DNA of 15,696 bases. It comes from Deltaproteobacteria bacterium. Its GTDB lineage: Bacteria; Myxococcota_A; Polyangia; Polyangiales; Houyiibacteriaceae. Positions 6,240 through 13,597 of the stretch are shown piece by piece (positions within the stretch are counted from its first letter, which is position 1; each line of letters begins with the position of its first letter). The stretch is taken from NCBI GenBank assembly GCA_003647035.1, contig QMMB01000019.1:1-15696 (forward strand). Reading direction: 5' to 3'. The notes under the pieces were generated by a model that saw only the letters and a program-made list of their open reading frames with translations, ran no database searches and was not told the origin of the DNA. A program made the position numbers and the translations under genes.

Positions 6240-8915
6240 TTACCCTTGTGCCGCAAGTTGCCGCAAGACGTACTGCAAGATCCCACCATGCAGGAAGTAT
6301 TCGACCTCCTGCGGGGTATCGAGCCGCGCCTTCACGGTGAACGACTGGCCAGTGTCTGTTTCGACCGAGCGCACCTTGCCCGGAGCAAGGCCATCCGAAA
6401 CGCCGGAAACAGCGAAGGTTTCCTCGCCGGTGAGCCCCAGTGCCTCGCGGCCGCCACCCGCCTCGAACTCGAGCGGAAGCACGCCCATGCCGATCAAGTT
6501 CGACCGGTGGATGCGCTCGTAGCTCTCCGCGATGACCGCCCGGACGCCGAGAAGCAGCGTGCCCTTGGCAGCCCAATCGCGCGAGGAGCCTGTGCCGTAC
6601 TCCTTGCCCGCGATGACGGCGAGCGGTGTCCCTTCAGCCTCGTACTTCATCGCGGCGTCGTAGATGCTCATCTGCTCGTCGGTGGGCAGGTAGCGCGTGA
6701 CGCCGCCCTCGGTGCCTGGCGCCAACAGATTGCGAAGCCGGATGTTCGCGAACGTGCCGCGCATCATGACCTCGTGGTTGCCGCGGCGGCTGCCGTAGCT
6801 GTTGAAGTCGCGTGGAGAAACCCCGTGCTCCCCGAGGTACTTCGCAGCGGGGCTGTCGAGTGCGATGGCTCCTGCCGGAGAGATGTGATCGGTCGTCACC
6901 GAATCCCCAAGGAGGCAAAGCACTCGAGCGCCTGCGATATCGCCGGGCGGTGCCGGTTCACCCACCTCGACCCCATCGAAAAACGGCGGCAGTCGAACAT
7001 ACGTCGAGTCGGGGTCCCAACGGTACCGGTCCGTCTGCTCGAAGCGCACGTCTTGCCACTGCGGTGGTCCATCGAGCACCGCCGCGTAGCGCTCCACGAA
7101 TTGCTCTTTCTTCACCGAAGTCCGGAGCATCTCCGTCACCTCCTGTTGGGAGGGCCAGAGGTCGCGAAGAAACACATCGTTGCCTTCGGGGTCCTGTCCG
7201 ACCGGATCGCGCTCGAAGTCGATGTCCATCGTACCGGCGAGTGCATACGCCACGACCAGCGGTGGCGAGGCAAGGTAGTTGGCGCGGGTCAACGGGTTGA
7301 CGCGGCCTTCGAAGTTCCGGTTGCCGCTCAGCGCGGACGTCACGATCAGGTCGTTGGCTTGGACCGCCTCCGCGATCTCCGGGTCGAGTGGGCCGGAGTT
7401 CCCAATGCACGTCGTGCACCCGTAGCCGACCAAGTTGAAGCGCAGTTTGTCGAGCTCATCGAGCAAACCGGCTTCCTCGAGGTACTCGGTCACCACCTGC
7501 GAGCCCGGCGCGAGGCTCGTTTTCACCCAGGGCTGGGTACGAAGGCCCTTTTCGACGGCCTTCTTGGCTACGAGGCCGGCGGCCAACATGACCGAGGGGT
7601 TCGAGGTGTTCGTGCAGCTGGTGATCGCTGCAATGACGACCGCGCCATTTTTGAGATGGAACGTCTCGTCGCCGCGCGTGACCTCGACCCCTGTGTCGGC
7701 CGATGCCTCAAAACCGCGAAGCACCCCCTGCCAGGAGCGCTTCGATTCGGTCAGCGGAATGCGGTCCTGCGGACGCTTTGGGCCTGCGATCGAGGGCACC
7801 ACGTCGCCGAGGTCGAGCCCGAGCGTATCGGTGAAACGCGGCTCGGGACCGGCAGCCTGGTGGAACAACCCTTGTTCCTTGAGCACCCGCTCGACCACAT
7901 CGACATGCGCGTCGTCTCGCCCGCTGAATCGAAGGTACGCAAGCGTCTCCTTGTCGACCGGGAAGAAGCCCATCGTCGCCCCGTACTCGGGCGCCATGTT
8001 GGCAATGGTCGCCCGGTCCGGAAGCGCGAGATTCTCCATGCCTTCGCCGTAGAACTCGACGAACTTCCCAACGACGCCCCTCTCGCGGAGCATCTGCGTG
8101 ACGGTCAGGACCGCATCCGTCGCCGTCGCGCCCTCCGGGAGCTTGCCCGTCAGTTTGAAGCCAACGACCTGCGGCAAGAGCATGCTGATCGGCTGTCCGA
8201 GCATGGCCGCCTCGGCCTCTATGCCGCCCACGCCCCAGCCGAGGACACCTAGACCGTTGATCATCGTCGTATGTGAATCGGTACCGACGAGGCTGTCGGG
8301 ATATGCAACCATCTCCCCATTCACCTCGCGGGTAAACACCACGCTGGCGAGATACTCGAGGTTGACCTGGTGCACGATACCGGTGCCGGGTGGCACGACA
8401 CGCATGTTCTCAAACGCGCTCTGCCCCCATTTGAGGAACTGATAGCGCTCCTGATTGCGTTCGAACTCGCGCTTCACGTTGTCTTCAAAGGAGCGCAACA
8501 GGCCATAGGAATCGACCTGCACCGAGTGGTCGATCACCAAGTCCGCGGGCTGAAGCGGATTGATTCGACTTGGGTCCCCACCCATTCTCGCGAATTGATC
8601 GCGCATGGCTGCGAGGTCGACCACTGCCGGAACGCCGGTGAAGTCCTGAAGGAGGACACGCGACGGGCGAAAAGCGATTTCGGTGCTGGGGACCGCGGCC
8701 GGATCCCAAGTGGCCACCGCCTCGATGTCCTCACGCGTGACGGGCTTACCGTCTTCATATCGGAGCAGGTTTTCGAGCAGAACCCGGATGGAATACGGGA
8801 GGGTATCGATACCCTTGAAGCCGGCGCGAGTCAGGGCGTCCAGGCGATGAATTACAGCCTGACGGCCTCCGGCGTGGATGGTGACACGGCTCTGAAAGGA
8901 GTCCTGTGATGTCAT
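6240..8915 (-). CDS. acnA: Aconitate hydratase A (aconitase), [4Fe-4S]
   Basis: This is a full-length AcnA/IRP-type aconitase of 891 residues, the same length as E. coli AcnA. It isomerises citrate and isocitrate via cis-aconitate in the cytoplasm. The three cluster cysteines are Cys434 (ITSCTNTSNP), Cys500 and Cys503 (GYGCTTCIGNSGPL). The HSVQVD and GTDSHTTMINGLGVLGWGVGG segments and the C-terminal swivel domain motif GKEYGTGSSRDWAAKG are intact. I chose ATG 8915, which gives the family-typical N-terminus. An in-frame GTG at 8951 would add twelve residues but lies in a palindrome. No strong SD precedes either start. The sulfotransferase follows 18 bp downstream. A divergent tRNA-Cys lies upstream. 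Confidence 0.97.
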   Translation of the reverse strand: MTSQDSFQSRVTIHAGGRQAVIHRLDALTRAGFKGIDTLPYSIRVLLENLLRYEDGKPVTREDIEAVATWDPAAVPSTEIAFRPSRVLLQDFTGVPAVVDLAAMRDQFARMGGDPSRINPLQPADLVIDHSVQVDSYGLLRSFEDNVKREFERNQERYQFLKWGQSAFENMRVVPPGTGIVHQVNLEYLASVVFTREVNGEMVAYPDSLVGTDSHTTMINGLGVLGWGVGGIEAEAAMLGQPISMLLPQVVGFKLTGKLPEGATATDAVLTVTQMLRERGVVGKFVEFYGEGMENLALPDRATIANMAPEYGATMGFFPVDKETLAYLRFSGRDDAHVDVVERVLKEQGLFHQAAGPEPRFTDTLGLDLGDVVPSIAGPKRPQDRIPLTESKRSWQGVLRGFEASADTGVEVTRGDETFHLKNGAVVIAAITSCTNTSNPSVMLAAGLVAKKAVEKGLRTQPWVKTSLAPGSQVVTEYLEEAGLLDELDKLRFNLVGYGCTTCIGNSGPLDPEIAEAVQANDLIVTSALSGNRNFEGRVNPLTRANYLASPPLVVAYALAGTMDIDFERDPVGQDPEGNDVFLRDLWPSQQEVTEMLRTSVKKEQFVERYAAVLDGPPQWQDVRFEQTDRYRWDPDSTYVRLPPFFDGVEVGEPAPPGDIAGARVLCLLGDSVTTDHISPAGAIALDSPAAKYLGEHGVSPRDFNSYGSRRGNHEVMMRGTFANIRLRNLLAPGTEGGVTRYLPTDEQMSIYDAAMKYEAEGTPLAVIAGKEYGTGSSRDWAAKGTLLLGVRAVIAESYERIHRSNLIGMGVLPLEFEAGGGREALGLTGEETFAVSGVSDGLAPGKVRSVETDTGQSFTVKARLDTPQEVEYFLHGGILQYVLRQLAAQG

Positions 8916-8939
8916 GTGGGAGTGCCTACCACGCAAGGT

Positions 8940-8951
8940 GTGGCGCGCCAC
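8940..8951. promoter_or_regulatory. Perfect 12-bp palindrome in the acnA leader
   Basis: GTGGCGCGCCAC is fully self-complementary and lies 24 bp upstream of the chosen acnA ATG. It could be an operator half-overlapping the leader or a short hairpin. It contains the alternative GTG start, which argues that translation begins at 8915. No regulator is assigned. Confidence 0.3.
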
Positions 8952-8982
8952 CCCGGTCGTTGGCTAAGCTCTAAAACGCTGC

Positions 8983-9011
8983 GTGACAAGCGCCATGAGA
9001 AGCGCTACAGA
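8983..9011 (+). promoter_or_regulatory. Candidate sigma-70 promoter of the tRNA-Cys gene
   Basis: GTGACA (8983-8988) and TACAGA (9006-9011) are separated by 17 bp. The start would fall around 9017-9020, a few bases before the mature tRNA 5' end. The -35 match is 5/6 and the -10 is weaker (3/6). The spacing and position are the main support. Confidence 0.4.
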
Positions 9012-9022
9012 CTGCAGCCTTC

Positions 9023-9094
9023 GGCGCCGTAGCCAAGTGGTAAGGCAGAGGTTTGCAAAACCTCCATACGTCAGTTCGACTCTGACCGGCGCCT
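9023..9094 (+). tRNA. tRNA-Cys (anticodon GCA)
   Basis: It folds as a complete cloverleaf. The acceptor stem GGCGCCG (9023-9029) pairs with CGGCGCC (9087-9093). A short D arm with GTGG in its loop follows. The anticodon stem GAGGT (9048-9052) pairs with ACCTC (9060-9064), with loop TTGCAAA and anticodon GCA at 9055-9057. The T arm is GTCAG-TTCGACT-CTGAC (9070-9086). The discriminator base is T (9094), the known identity base for cysteine. The next bases are CCG, so CCA is not fully encoded and must be added by the CCA-adding enzyme. A run of five T's at 9128-9132 could end transcription, but no good stem precedes it. Confidence 0.97.
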
Positions 9095-9506
9095 CCGAAA
9101 AGACCCGGGTAAACGCTCCTCGAACCCTTTTTCAAATCAATGCCGGTACTCATGCCGGTACTTTTTCCGACGAACCCTGATCGCAGGTACTCGGCGCAGC
9201 TCGCGTGTGTACCGGCACGCAACGAGTGCAGAGAGAGGAGCGCGCTCGTGTGAGTTCGTCGATCCTTCTTGACGTTCGCTACGGTTGCACCTCAGACGCC
9301 CCACGTCGCACATCGAGTCGCGCGGTCGCCCGGTTACGCGCCTGGACCGAGCGCGATTCCAGCAACGAACCAGGGACCGCCAACGACTCGGTCGGCTCGC
9401 CTCTTAGGCCATCGGGCTCATACGGAGAGCCCAATTGCGCAGAGCTAATCGTTATGTCGCGTACTCACAGCGCAGACAGGGCCTTTGAATTCGCGATGCC
9501 CTTGCA
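9095..9506. other. Gene-poor stretch downstream of tRNA-Cys
   Basis: Roughly 410 bp contain no gene I can support. Small open frames exist but have no SD, domain or codon pattern. The stretch holds a T-run at 9128-9132, the short direct repeat at 9140-9162, and a 6-bp stem GGGCTC/GAGCCC with a 7-nt loop at 9414-9432. That stem lies about 75 bp past the BNR gene stop, without a T-tract. tRNA 3' ends are frequent integration sites, but no integrase or second copy of the tRNA end is visible. Confidence 0.5.
9140..9162. repeat. Short direct repeat, two copies of ATGCCGGTACT
   Basis: The 11-mer ATGCCGGTACT occurs at 9140-9150 and again at 9152-9162, giving a 12-bp period with one C between copies. 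It lies 46 bp after the tRNA-Cys discriminator base and is followed by five T's. Its role is unknown. It may be a recombination relic or chance. Confidence 0.6.
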
Positions 9507-10952
9507 CTACCGCCCGCGAATGGGAATCAGCACAGTGTCCGCTGGGTCGTCGGGGGTCGTGACCGAAGGCAACGCGAAGAAGTCGCTCCCCGCGGCGGCC
9601 AAGCCAACGTAGTCACCGAGGAATAACCCGCCCGACTTTGGGGCGAGGTTGTAGTCGAATGAGTGTTCCGTCAGCCGGATCTGCGCTCCCCAGTTGGCCG
9701 CGTCCGCGCACTCGGTTGCGTCTGGGTGACAGTGGATGAACCAATGGTCCGTGTCCGAACGTCCGTCACGCGAAGTGTCGTTTTGGAAGTTGTAGTAGGT
9801 GACGCCCACGGTTCCATCGTCCGACACGGCCACCGACGGCAGGATCGCTTGTTCTTGTAGCGCCCCAGCATCACCTGGTGTCTGATCGAGCCGCACCTCG
9901 GGCGACCAAGTCAGCCCTCCATCCGTAGACATCGAGAAGGCGACTTGCGTCAGGCGTGGCTCTCGAAAGCTCTCCTCCCAGACCATGTAGAGATTGCCCG
10001 AGCGTCGATCGACCGCAATGTCATCCGACCCGCTTCGAATGCGTAGTGGCGGATCGGGAGTCATTGGGATAGCCGAGTGTACGTCTGCGATCTTGGTAGG
10101 CTCGGACCACGTTTCACCCCCGTCAGGCGACCGGATGCTCGCGAGCTCCCAAGGCTCCGCACGCGAAACCTGCCACCCCACGACGATGTACATGAACAGC
10201 GTTCCATTCGGTAGCACGACGAGCTGGAGACCCAGCTCGGATGGGATCTCAGTTCGAATGGCGCTTGCCTCTTCCCAGTTCTCCCCGCAGTCGGTCGTTC
10301 GACTGAACATCAGCTCGTGCGGCGGCACCGGTTCGTAACGCGTCCACACCAAGTAGCCGCTACATGCATCATACGGGTCCGCGGCGATCGCTTCCTTGTC
10401 CTCGCCGAACCCATCGTTGGCTTCAGAGACGGTGATGGGGTCGCCCCAGGTAAGCCCACCGTCCACCGATTTGTGAACGATCATCGCGCTCCGCTTGGGC
10501 TCGGTGTCCGTCTCCCGGTTGATCACCAAGGACGCGTGGTAGAGGTCTCCGTTTGCAGCAAACGTCAGCCATGGGTCAGTGACGGCGTCCCATTCGCCGC
10601 CCGAGCACCGCCCCAGCCCGGGCACTACCGATTCTTGCCAGCTTTGACCCCCGTCGAAGCTCACGCTGGCCACGTTTCCCCGGCAGGCGCCCTTCTGATA
10701 TCGATCTTGCTGCCAGCTCGCAGCGAGGTGATTACGATTGGTCGGGTTGACCTCGAGCCAGGGCTCCACCTCGGAGTCTGCGTAGAACGGCAGCTCGGGA
10801 TCGCTATCCGCCGTGCACTCCGCGAACGGACTGGTGTTTGACACCGTCACCGCATCGCCCGCCTCAAACTCCGTCGCCGGGCCTGCACCGCCATCGCTGC
10901 ACCCCATGACGCCGAGTGCCAGCACGCACATGAATCCGACTAGGTACCGCAT
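9507..10952 (-). CDS. Asp-box (BNR-repeat, sialidase-like beta-propeller) lipoprotein
   Basis: The 481-residue protein has a short type II signal peptide (MRYLVGFMCVLALGVMGC) with lipidated Cys18, so it should be membrane-anchored and exported. Asp-box motifs S-x-D-G-G-x-x-W occur at about 98-105, 162-169, 275-282 and 342-349, and a variant (TTDCGENW) at 219-226. Five boxes are usual for six-bladed propellers of the sialidase/exo-glycosidase fold. The catalytic Arg triad and Tyr/Glu pair of true sialidases cannot be confirmed by eye, so enzymatic activity is not claimed. Several cysteines (for example 47, 90, 116, 197, 222, 408, 415) suggest disulfides outside the cytoplasm. Start ATG 10952 has GGGAG about 7 nt upstream. 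It stands alone between two gene-poor stretches. Confidence 0.87.
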   Translation of the reverse strand: MRYLVGFMCVLALGVMGCSDGGAGPATEFEAGDAVTVSNTSPFAECTADSDPELPFYADSEVEPWLEVNPTNRNHLAASWQQDRYQKGACRGNVASVSFDGGQSWQESVVPGLGRCSGGEWDAVTDPWLTFAANGDLYHASLVINRETDTEPKRSAMIVHKSVDGGLTWGDPITVSEANDGFGEDKEAIAADPYDACSGYLVWTRYEPVPPHELMFSRTTDCGENWEEASAIRTEIPSELGLQLVVLPNGTLFMYIVVGWQVSRAEPWELASIRSPDGGETWSEPTKIADVHSAIPMTPDPPLRIRSGSDDIAVDRRSGNLYMVWEESFREPRLTQVAFSMSTDGGLTWSPEVRLDQTPGDAGALQEQAILPSVAVSDDGTVGVTYYNFQNDTSRDGRSDTDHWFIHCHPDATECADAANWGAQIRLTEHSFDYNLAPKSGGLFLGDYVGLAAAGSDFFALPSVTTPDDPADTVLIPIRGR

Positions 10953-11386
10953 GACAAGCTCCCGTCCGACAATTCAACGGGCGCCCAGCAGACAAGATCC
11001 GCTTAAAAAAACGCTGCATCAGGCGTGCCAGGCGGTAAGCCCATTTTTGCAGGGGAATCCGTTGCTGTGACGCGCAGGCTCTGCATTTGGGGCGTGGGGG
11101 CGCAGCGGGTGCGCCGTTGTCGCCTCGCACACCCGGTGAAGTCGGGTTCGAACATTCGCCGCCTCATCAATCCGCCGAATCGAAGATCTCATCGGCGGTC
11201 ATGTGCGCGAACCGCCCGGTTGCTTTGTCGTGGTGCGGGTTGTTACCTCCGACCGCGTGCCCATCGTCTCCAAGCTCGTGGTCGCCGTCCACTGCGGAGC
11301 GTCGAGCTATCCCCCCGGGAGGTCCTGGACTACGTCGCGCAACGAGGGTGAGCTGGCGCGTTACTTTATTTGTTGTAAAGTAGGCC
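10953..11386. other. Gene-poor stretch with possible decayed coding and tRNA-like sequence
   Basis: About 430 bp separate the BNR lipoprotein start from the globin gene. No complete gene is supportable. Two short plus-strand segments (about 11221-11300 in one frame, about 11288-11351 in another) have GC-rich third positions and protein-like composition (VVTSDRVPIVSKLVVAV, then SPREVLDYVAQRG ending at a TGA). They resemble a frameshifted gene remnant. At 11089-11166 a tRNA-like arrangement appears (GGGGCG pairing with CGCCTC, a GGCGC/GCGCC arm and a GGTTCGAA loop), but the anticodon and T stems do not pair. The promoters of the flanking genes must lie here. Confidence 0.45.
11362..11382 (+). 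promoter_or_regulatory. Inverted repeat abutting the globin start, candidate operator
   Basis: TACTTTA and TAAAGTA are perfect 7-bp arms around the 7-nt spacer TTTGTTG. The repeat ends 4 bp before the globin ATG (11387). It is the only clearly AT-rich patch in the area. Its second arm overlaps the presumed ribosome-binding site (AAGTAGG). A repressor bound here, or an RNA hairpin, would block expression of the globin. The regulator is unknown. NO- or redox-sensing repressors commonly control globin genes, which is only an analogy. Confidence 0.55.
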
Positions 11387-11821
11387 ATGGCCGCTCAAAA
11401 CAGGCGAATTAAAGTGGATTTACTCAAGGAACACCTCGTCGAGGTCTCGGAGCACGAATCCGAGCTCACCGACCGCGTGTACGAAAGCCTCTTCGCAAAG
11501 CGTCCCGACGCCGTGGAGCTCTTCGGCACCTACAGCCGCGCCAACCAGCAACGCATGATGACCGAAACTCTCGGCGCGGTCCTGAACATGCTCGACCACG
11601 AGCACTGGCTCGACTCGTACGTCCACGCGATGGGGTCGCGCCACCAGTTCTCGTACGAAACCCCCACCGACATGTACGCGCCGTACGCCGAGGCGATGCT
11701 AGAAGCGCTGGCTGCGGTCTCGGGCTCCGGTTGGACGCCGGAGTTGGCGCGCTCTTGGAAGGCGGCGTTGGATCAGGTGAACGAGATGATGACGGCGGGC
11801 TACGTCCCTACTTCGCACTGA
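11387..11821 (+). CDS. Single-domain bacterial globin (Vitreoscilla haemoglobin/flavohaemoglobin-like)
   Basis: The 144-residue protein aligns by eye with the globin part of flavohaemoglobins and Vitreoscilla haemoglobin. Key residues appear at matching spacings: Tyr32 (B10, in VYESLF), Phe46 (CD1, in ELFGTY), Gln54 (E7, in RANQQR) and His86 (F8 haem ligand, in GSRHQFS). The C-terminal WTPELARSWKAALDQV helix is typical. The Tyr-B10/Gln-E7 pocket is associated with tight O2 binding and NO dioxygenation. No FAD/NAD reductase domain is attached, so it would need a separate reductant. Start ATG 11387 follows AAGTAGG closely. It converges on the nitrobindin-like gene with a 9-bp gap. The family assignment is fairly secure although sequence identity looks low. 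Confidence 0.85.
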   Translation: MAAQNRRIKVDLLKEHLVEVSEHESELTDRVYESLFAKRPDAVELFGTYSRANQQRMMTETLGAVLNMLDHEHWLDSYVHAMGSRHQFSYETPTDMYAPYAEAMLEALAAVSGSGWTPELARSWKAALDQVNEMMTAGYVPTSH

Positions 11822-11830
11822 CGAGGCACC

Positions 11831-12397
11831 CTACTCCACCTTGCGCAGCGTGTTCTCGTCTGTATGCGCGAAGATGTCGCTTTGCCCTTTGATCTGCAGC
11901 TGCGTGTTCTGCGCATAGAAGAATGACCCGTCGTCGTTGACAGCAAGCTCGATGTCGTAGCGGACGGTCTTGAACTGTTCGTCCAGGAACGGGCCCGAAC
12001 AGATTCCGAAGACCTCGGCGCCTACCTCGGCGGATAACTTCATCCTGGTCGCGTCCGGCTCGACCGTACCGCCTGCCAGCACCGTCACGCCGCGTGGCAC
12101 GATGAACGTGAGCATGACCTGACGGGCGGCCGAGTCCCAGAGCCAGTAGCCCACCTCTTCGTGGAACGGATTTTCGACGCCGAGGCGCCAGGCCATCTTC
12201 GAGTATCGGAGGCCGTAAAGCGATTGCTCGTGGTTCTCGACCAGGCCAATAGGCTCCAAAACCACACGCTCGCTGTACTCATTGCGCTCGACGATGGACC
12301 GATCGTCGTCAGGGGCCAGGTCGATGCCCTTCGCGCCTTCCCATATGCCGGCGAACGCTGCGAGGGGGCCGAGGTTGCGGATGTTTTCGTCGGTCAT
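11831..12397 (-). CDS. Nitrobindin-like haem-binding beta-barrel (FABP-fold) protein
   Basis: From ATG 12397 the product has 188 residues. NLGPLAAFAGIWEGAKGIDLAP at the N-terminus, FHEEVGYWLWD, VPRGVTVLAGG and the C-terminal FAHTDENTLRKV match the FABP-fold haem-binding family. His178 in the last motif is the expected proximal haem ligand. Nitrobindins bind ferric haem and convert peroxynitrite to nitrate. This protein lacks the strict GxGxYP signature after the first motif, so it belongs to a divergent subfamily and the reaction is not certain. An in-frame GTG at 12454 lies inside the 12-bp repeat tract and is an unlikely start. No clear SD precedes ATG 12397. It sits downstream of the di-haem peroxidase in the same direction and converges on the globin gene. 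Confidence 0.8.
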   Translation of the reverse strand: MTDENIRNLGPLAAFAGIWEGAKGIDLAPDDDRSIVERNEYSERVVLEPIGLVENHEQSLYGLRYSKMAWRLGVENPFHEEVGYWLWDSAARQVMLTFIVPRGVTVLAGGTVEPDATRMKLSAEVGAEVFGICSGPFLDEQFKTVRYDIELAVNDDGSFFYAQNTQLQIKGQSDIFAHTDENTLRKVE

Positions 12398-12406
12398 GCG
12401 GGGACT

Positions 12407-12478
12407 GTGTCTCAGTGGCAGGGTCAGCGCCAGGGTCACTGCCGGTGTCAGCACCAGTGTCGGTGTCGGTGTCAGTGC
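12407..12478. repeat. Degenerate 12-bp tandem repeat (about six units)
   Basis: The consensus unit on the plus strand is C(A/G)GTGTCAGTGC. Five consecutive 12-mers run from 12419 to 12478 with 2-4 differences from each other, and a sixth, more diverged one (8 of 12 matching) occupies 12407-12418. The tract fills most of the 85-bp spacer between the peroxidase stop (12483) and the nitrobindin-like start (12397). Because 12 is a multiple of three, open frames run through it. It may be a slippage-prone minisatellite or a set of protein-binding half-sites. Confidence 0.75.
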
Positions 12479-12482
12479 CTGC

Positions 12483-13589
12483 CTACTTCGGAAGGTCTGG
12501 CTGCTCTAGCTTCCCGCAGTCGAGGGCGCCGAGGAACGCCACGATTGCCCCGAGCTCCTCCTCGCTCATGCCCCGATCGGCCAGCAGGGGTGTCTTGTTC
12601 TTATTGTCGATGCCGCCGGTCGCCATGACCGCCACGGCCTCTGCCAAAGTGGGCACCGACCCGTCGTGAAAGTACGGTGCGCTCTTGGACACGTTGCGCA
12701 ACGACGGAACCTTGAAAGCTGCCCAATCGGCATCCTGTTCGCTGATCTTGGCGCGACCGATATCGACCTCGTCCGCTGGCCTCCCTGCGGTACCGATTCC
12801 CACGTTGTAGTAGAGGCCGCCAGGGACTCCCATGGCGCTCGAGAACAAAGGGGGCGCGTGGCAGACGGCACACTGACCTTTGCCCATGAAGAGTGCCCAT
12901 CCCTGCTTCTGCTGCTCGGTGAACGCGTTGTCATCGCCCTTCGCGTAACGATCATACGCGGTGTCGCTGCAGATCAAGGTGCGTTCATACGCGGAAATCG
13001 CTTTCGCAATCGTCTCGGGCGTCATTCCCTCGTCGGGGAACACCTTCTTGAACTGCTGCTGGTAGCCCTTGATCTGCGCAAGCTCGGCGGCCTTGGCGGC
13101 GAGGTTTTCTTTTCCAACGCCCATGTTCCCACCGCCCCACGCGCCCTTGGCTTGCGCCTCGAGGCTCCCGGCTCGACCGCCCCAGTAGAACGCCTCGAAG
13201 AACCCGGTGTTCCAGATGACGGGGCTGTGCCGTGTGAGTTGCTTTTGCTTCGCACCCACGGCCAGCGGCGTCTCACCGCCGTTGCCGTGCTCGTTCTGGT
13301 GGCACGAGTAACAAGAACGCGAGCCATCGACGCTCATGCGCACATCAAAGAAGAGCTGGTGGCCCAACGCGATTTTTTCTGGACTCTGACGATTGCCCGC
13401 CGGGACCTTCATCGGCGGAAAATCCACGGGCGCTGGTGGCAGCTCCACCTTTTCGGCGACGGGCTCCGTCGACGGTGCGGCTTTGTCCTCGACAGGTTCG
13501 CTCTTGCTCGTGCAAGAAGCGAGGCCCAACGCGAAAACGATGGCAAAGGTAGCGACAAGCGCTGGCCCAGTGCTGGAGGTGCTCGGCAT
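12483..13589 (-). CDS. Di-haem cytochrome c peroxidase (CcpA/MauG family) lipoprotein
   Basis: The 368-residue product has a signal peptide with lipobox LASC (Cys26) and then a charged Pro-rich linker, so it should be tethered on the periplasmic side. Two c-type haem sites are present: CYSCH (93-97) and CAVCH (240-244). Family landmarks include LFFDVRMSVDGSRSC, WNTGFFEAFYWGGRAGSLEAQAKG, AYERTLICSDTAYDRY, and KVPSLRNVSKSAPYFHDGSVPTL. The first haem is expected to be the peroxidatic low-potential one and the second the electron-accepting one. Enzymes of this fold reduce H2O2 or oxidise protein substrates (MauG). Start ATG 13589 follows the dedA stop by 8 bp. No good SD is seen, so translation may be coupled. 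The open frame extends far upstream, but that part overlaps dedA and is not protein-like. Confidence 0.93.
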   Translation of the reverse strand: MPSTSSTGPALVATFAIVFALGLASCTSKSEPVEDKAAPSTEPVAEKVELPPAPVDFPPMKVPAGNRQSPEKIALGHQLFFDVRMSVDGSRSCYSCHQNEHGNGGETPLAVGAKQKQLTRHSPVIWNTGFFEAFYWGGRAGSLEAQAKGAWGGGNMGVGKENLAAKAAELAQIKGYQQQFKKVFPDEGMTPETIAKAISAYERTLICSDTAYDRYAKGDDNAFTEQQKQGWALFMGKGQCAVCHAPPLFSSAMGVPGGLYYNVGIGTAGRPADEVDIGRAKISEQDADWAAFKVPSLRNVSKSAPYFHDGSVPTLAEAVAVMATGGIDNKNKTPLLADRGMSEEELGAIVAFLGALDCGKLEQPDLPK

Positions 13590-13597
13590 GCAGCGGA

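Noticed and set aside
6246..8252. Plus-strand open frame of 668 codons
   Set aside because: It is the antisense shadow of acnA, a common artefact in GC-rich genes. The minus-strand aconitase is full length and intact.
8971..9222. Minus-strand open frame of 83 codons containing a GGAGQSRTD-like string
   Set aside because: It is the reverse translation of the tRNA-Cys gene, a well-known spurious ORF type.
11167..11388. Minus-strand open frame with a HDKATGRFAH phage-like phrase
   Set aside because: Its start overlaps the globin start codon divergently, it lacks an SD, and its first half is low complexity. The resemblance to a phage C-terminal motif is too short to rely on.
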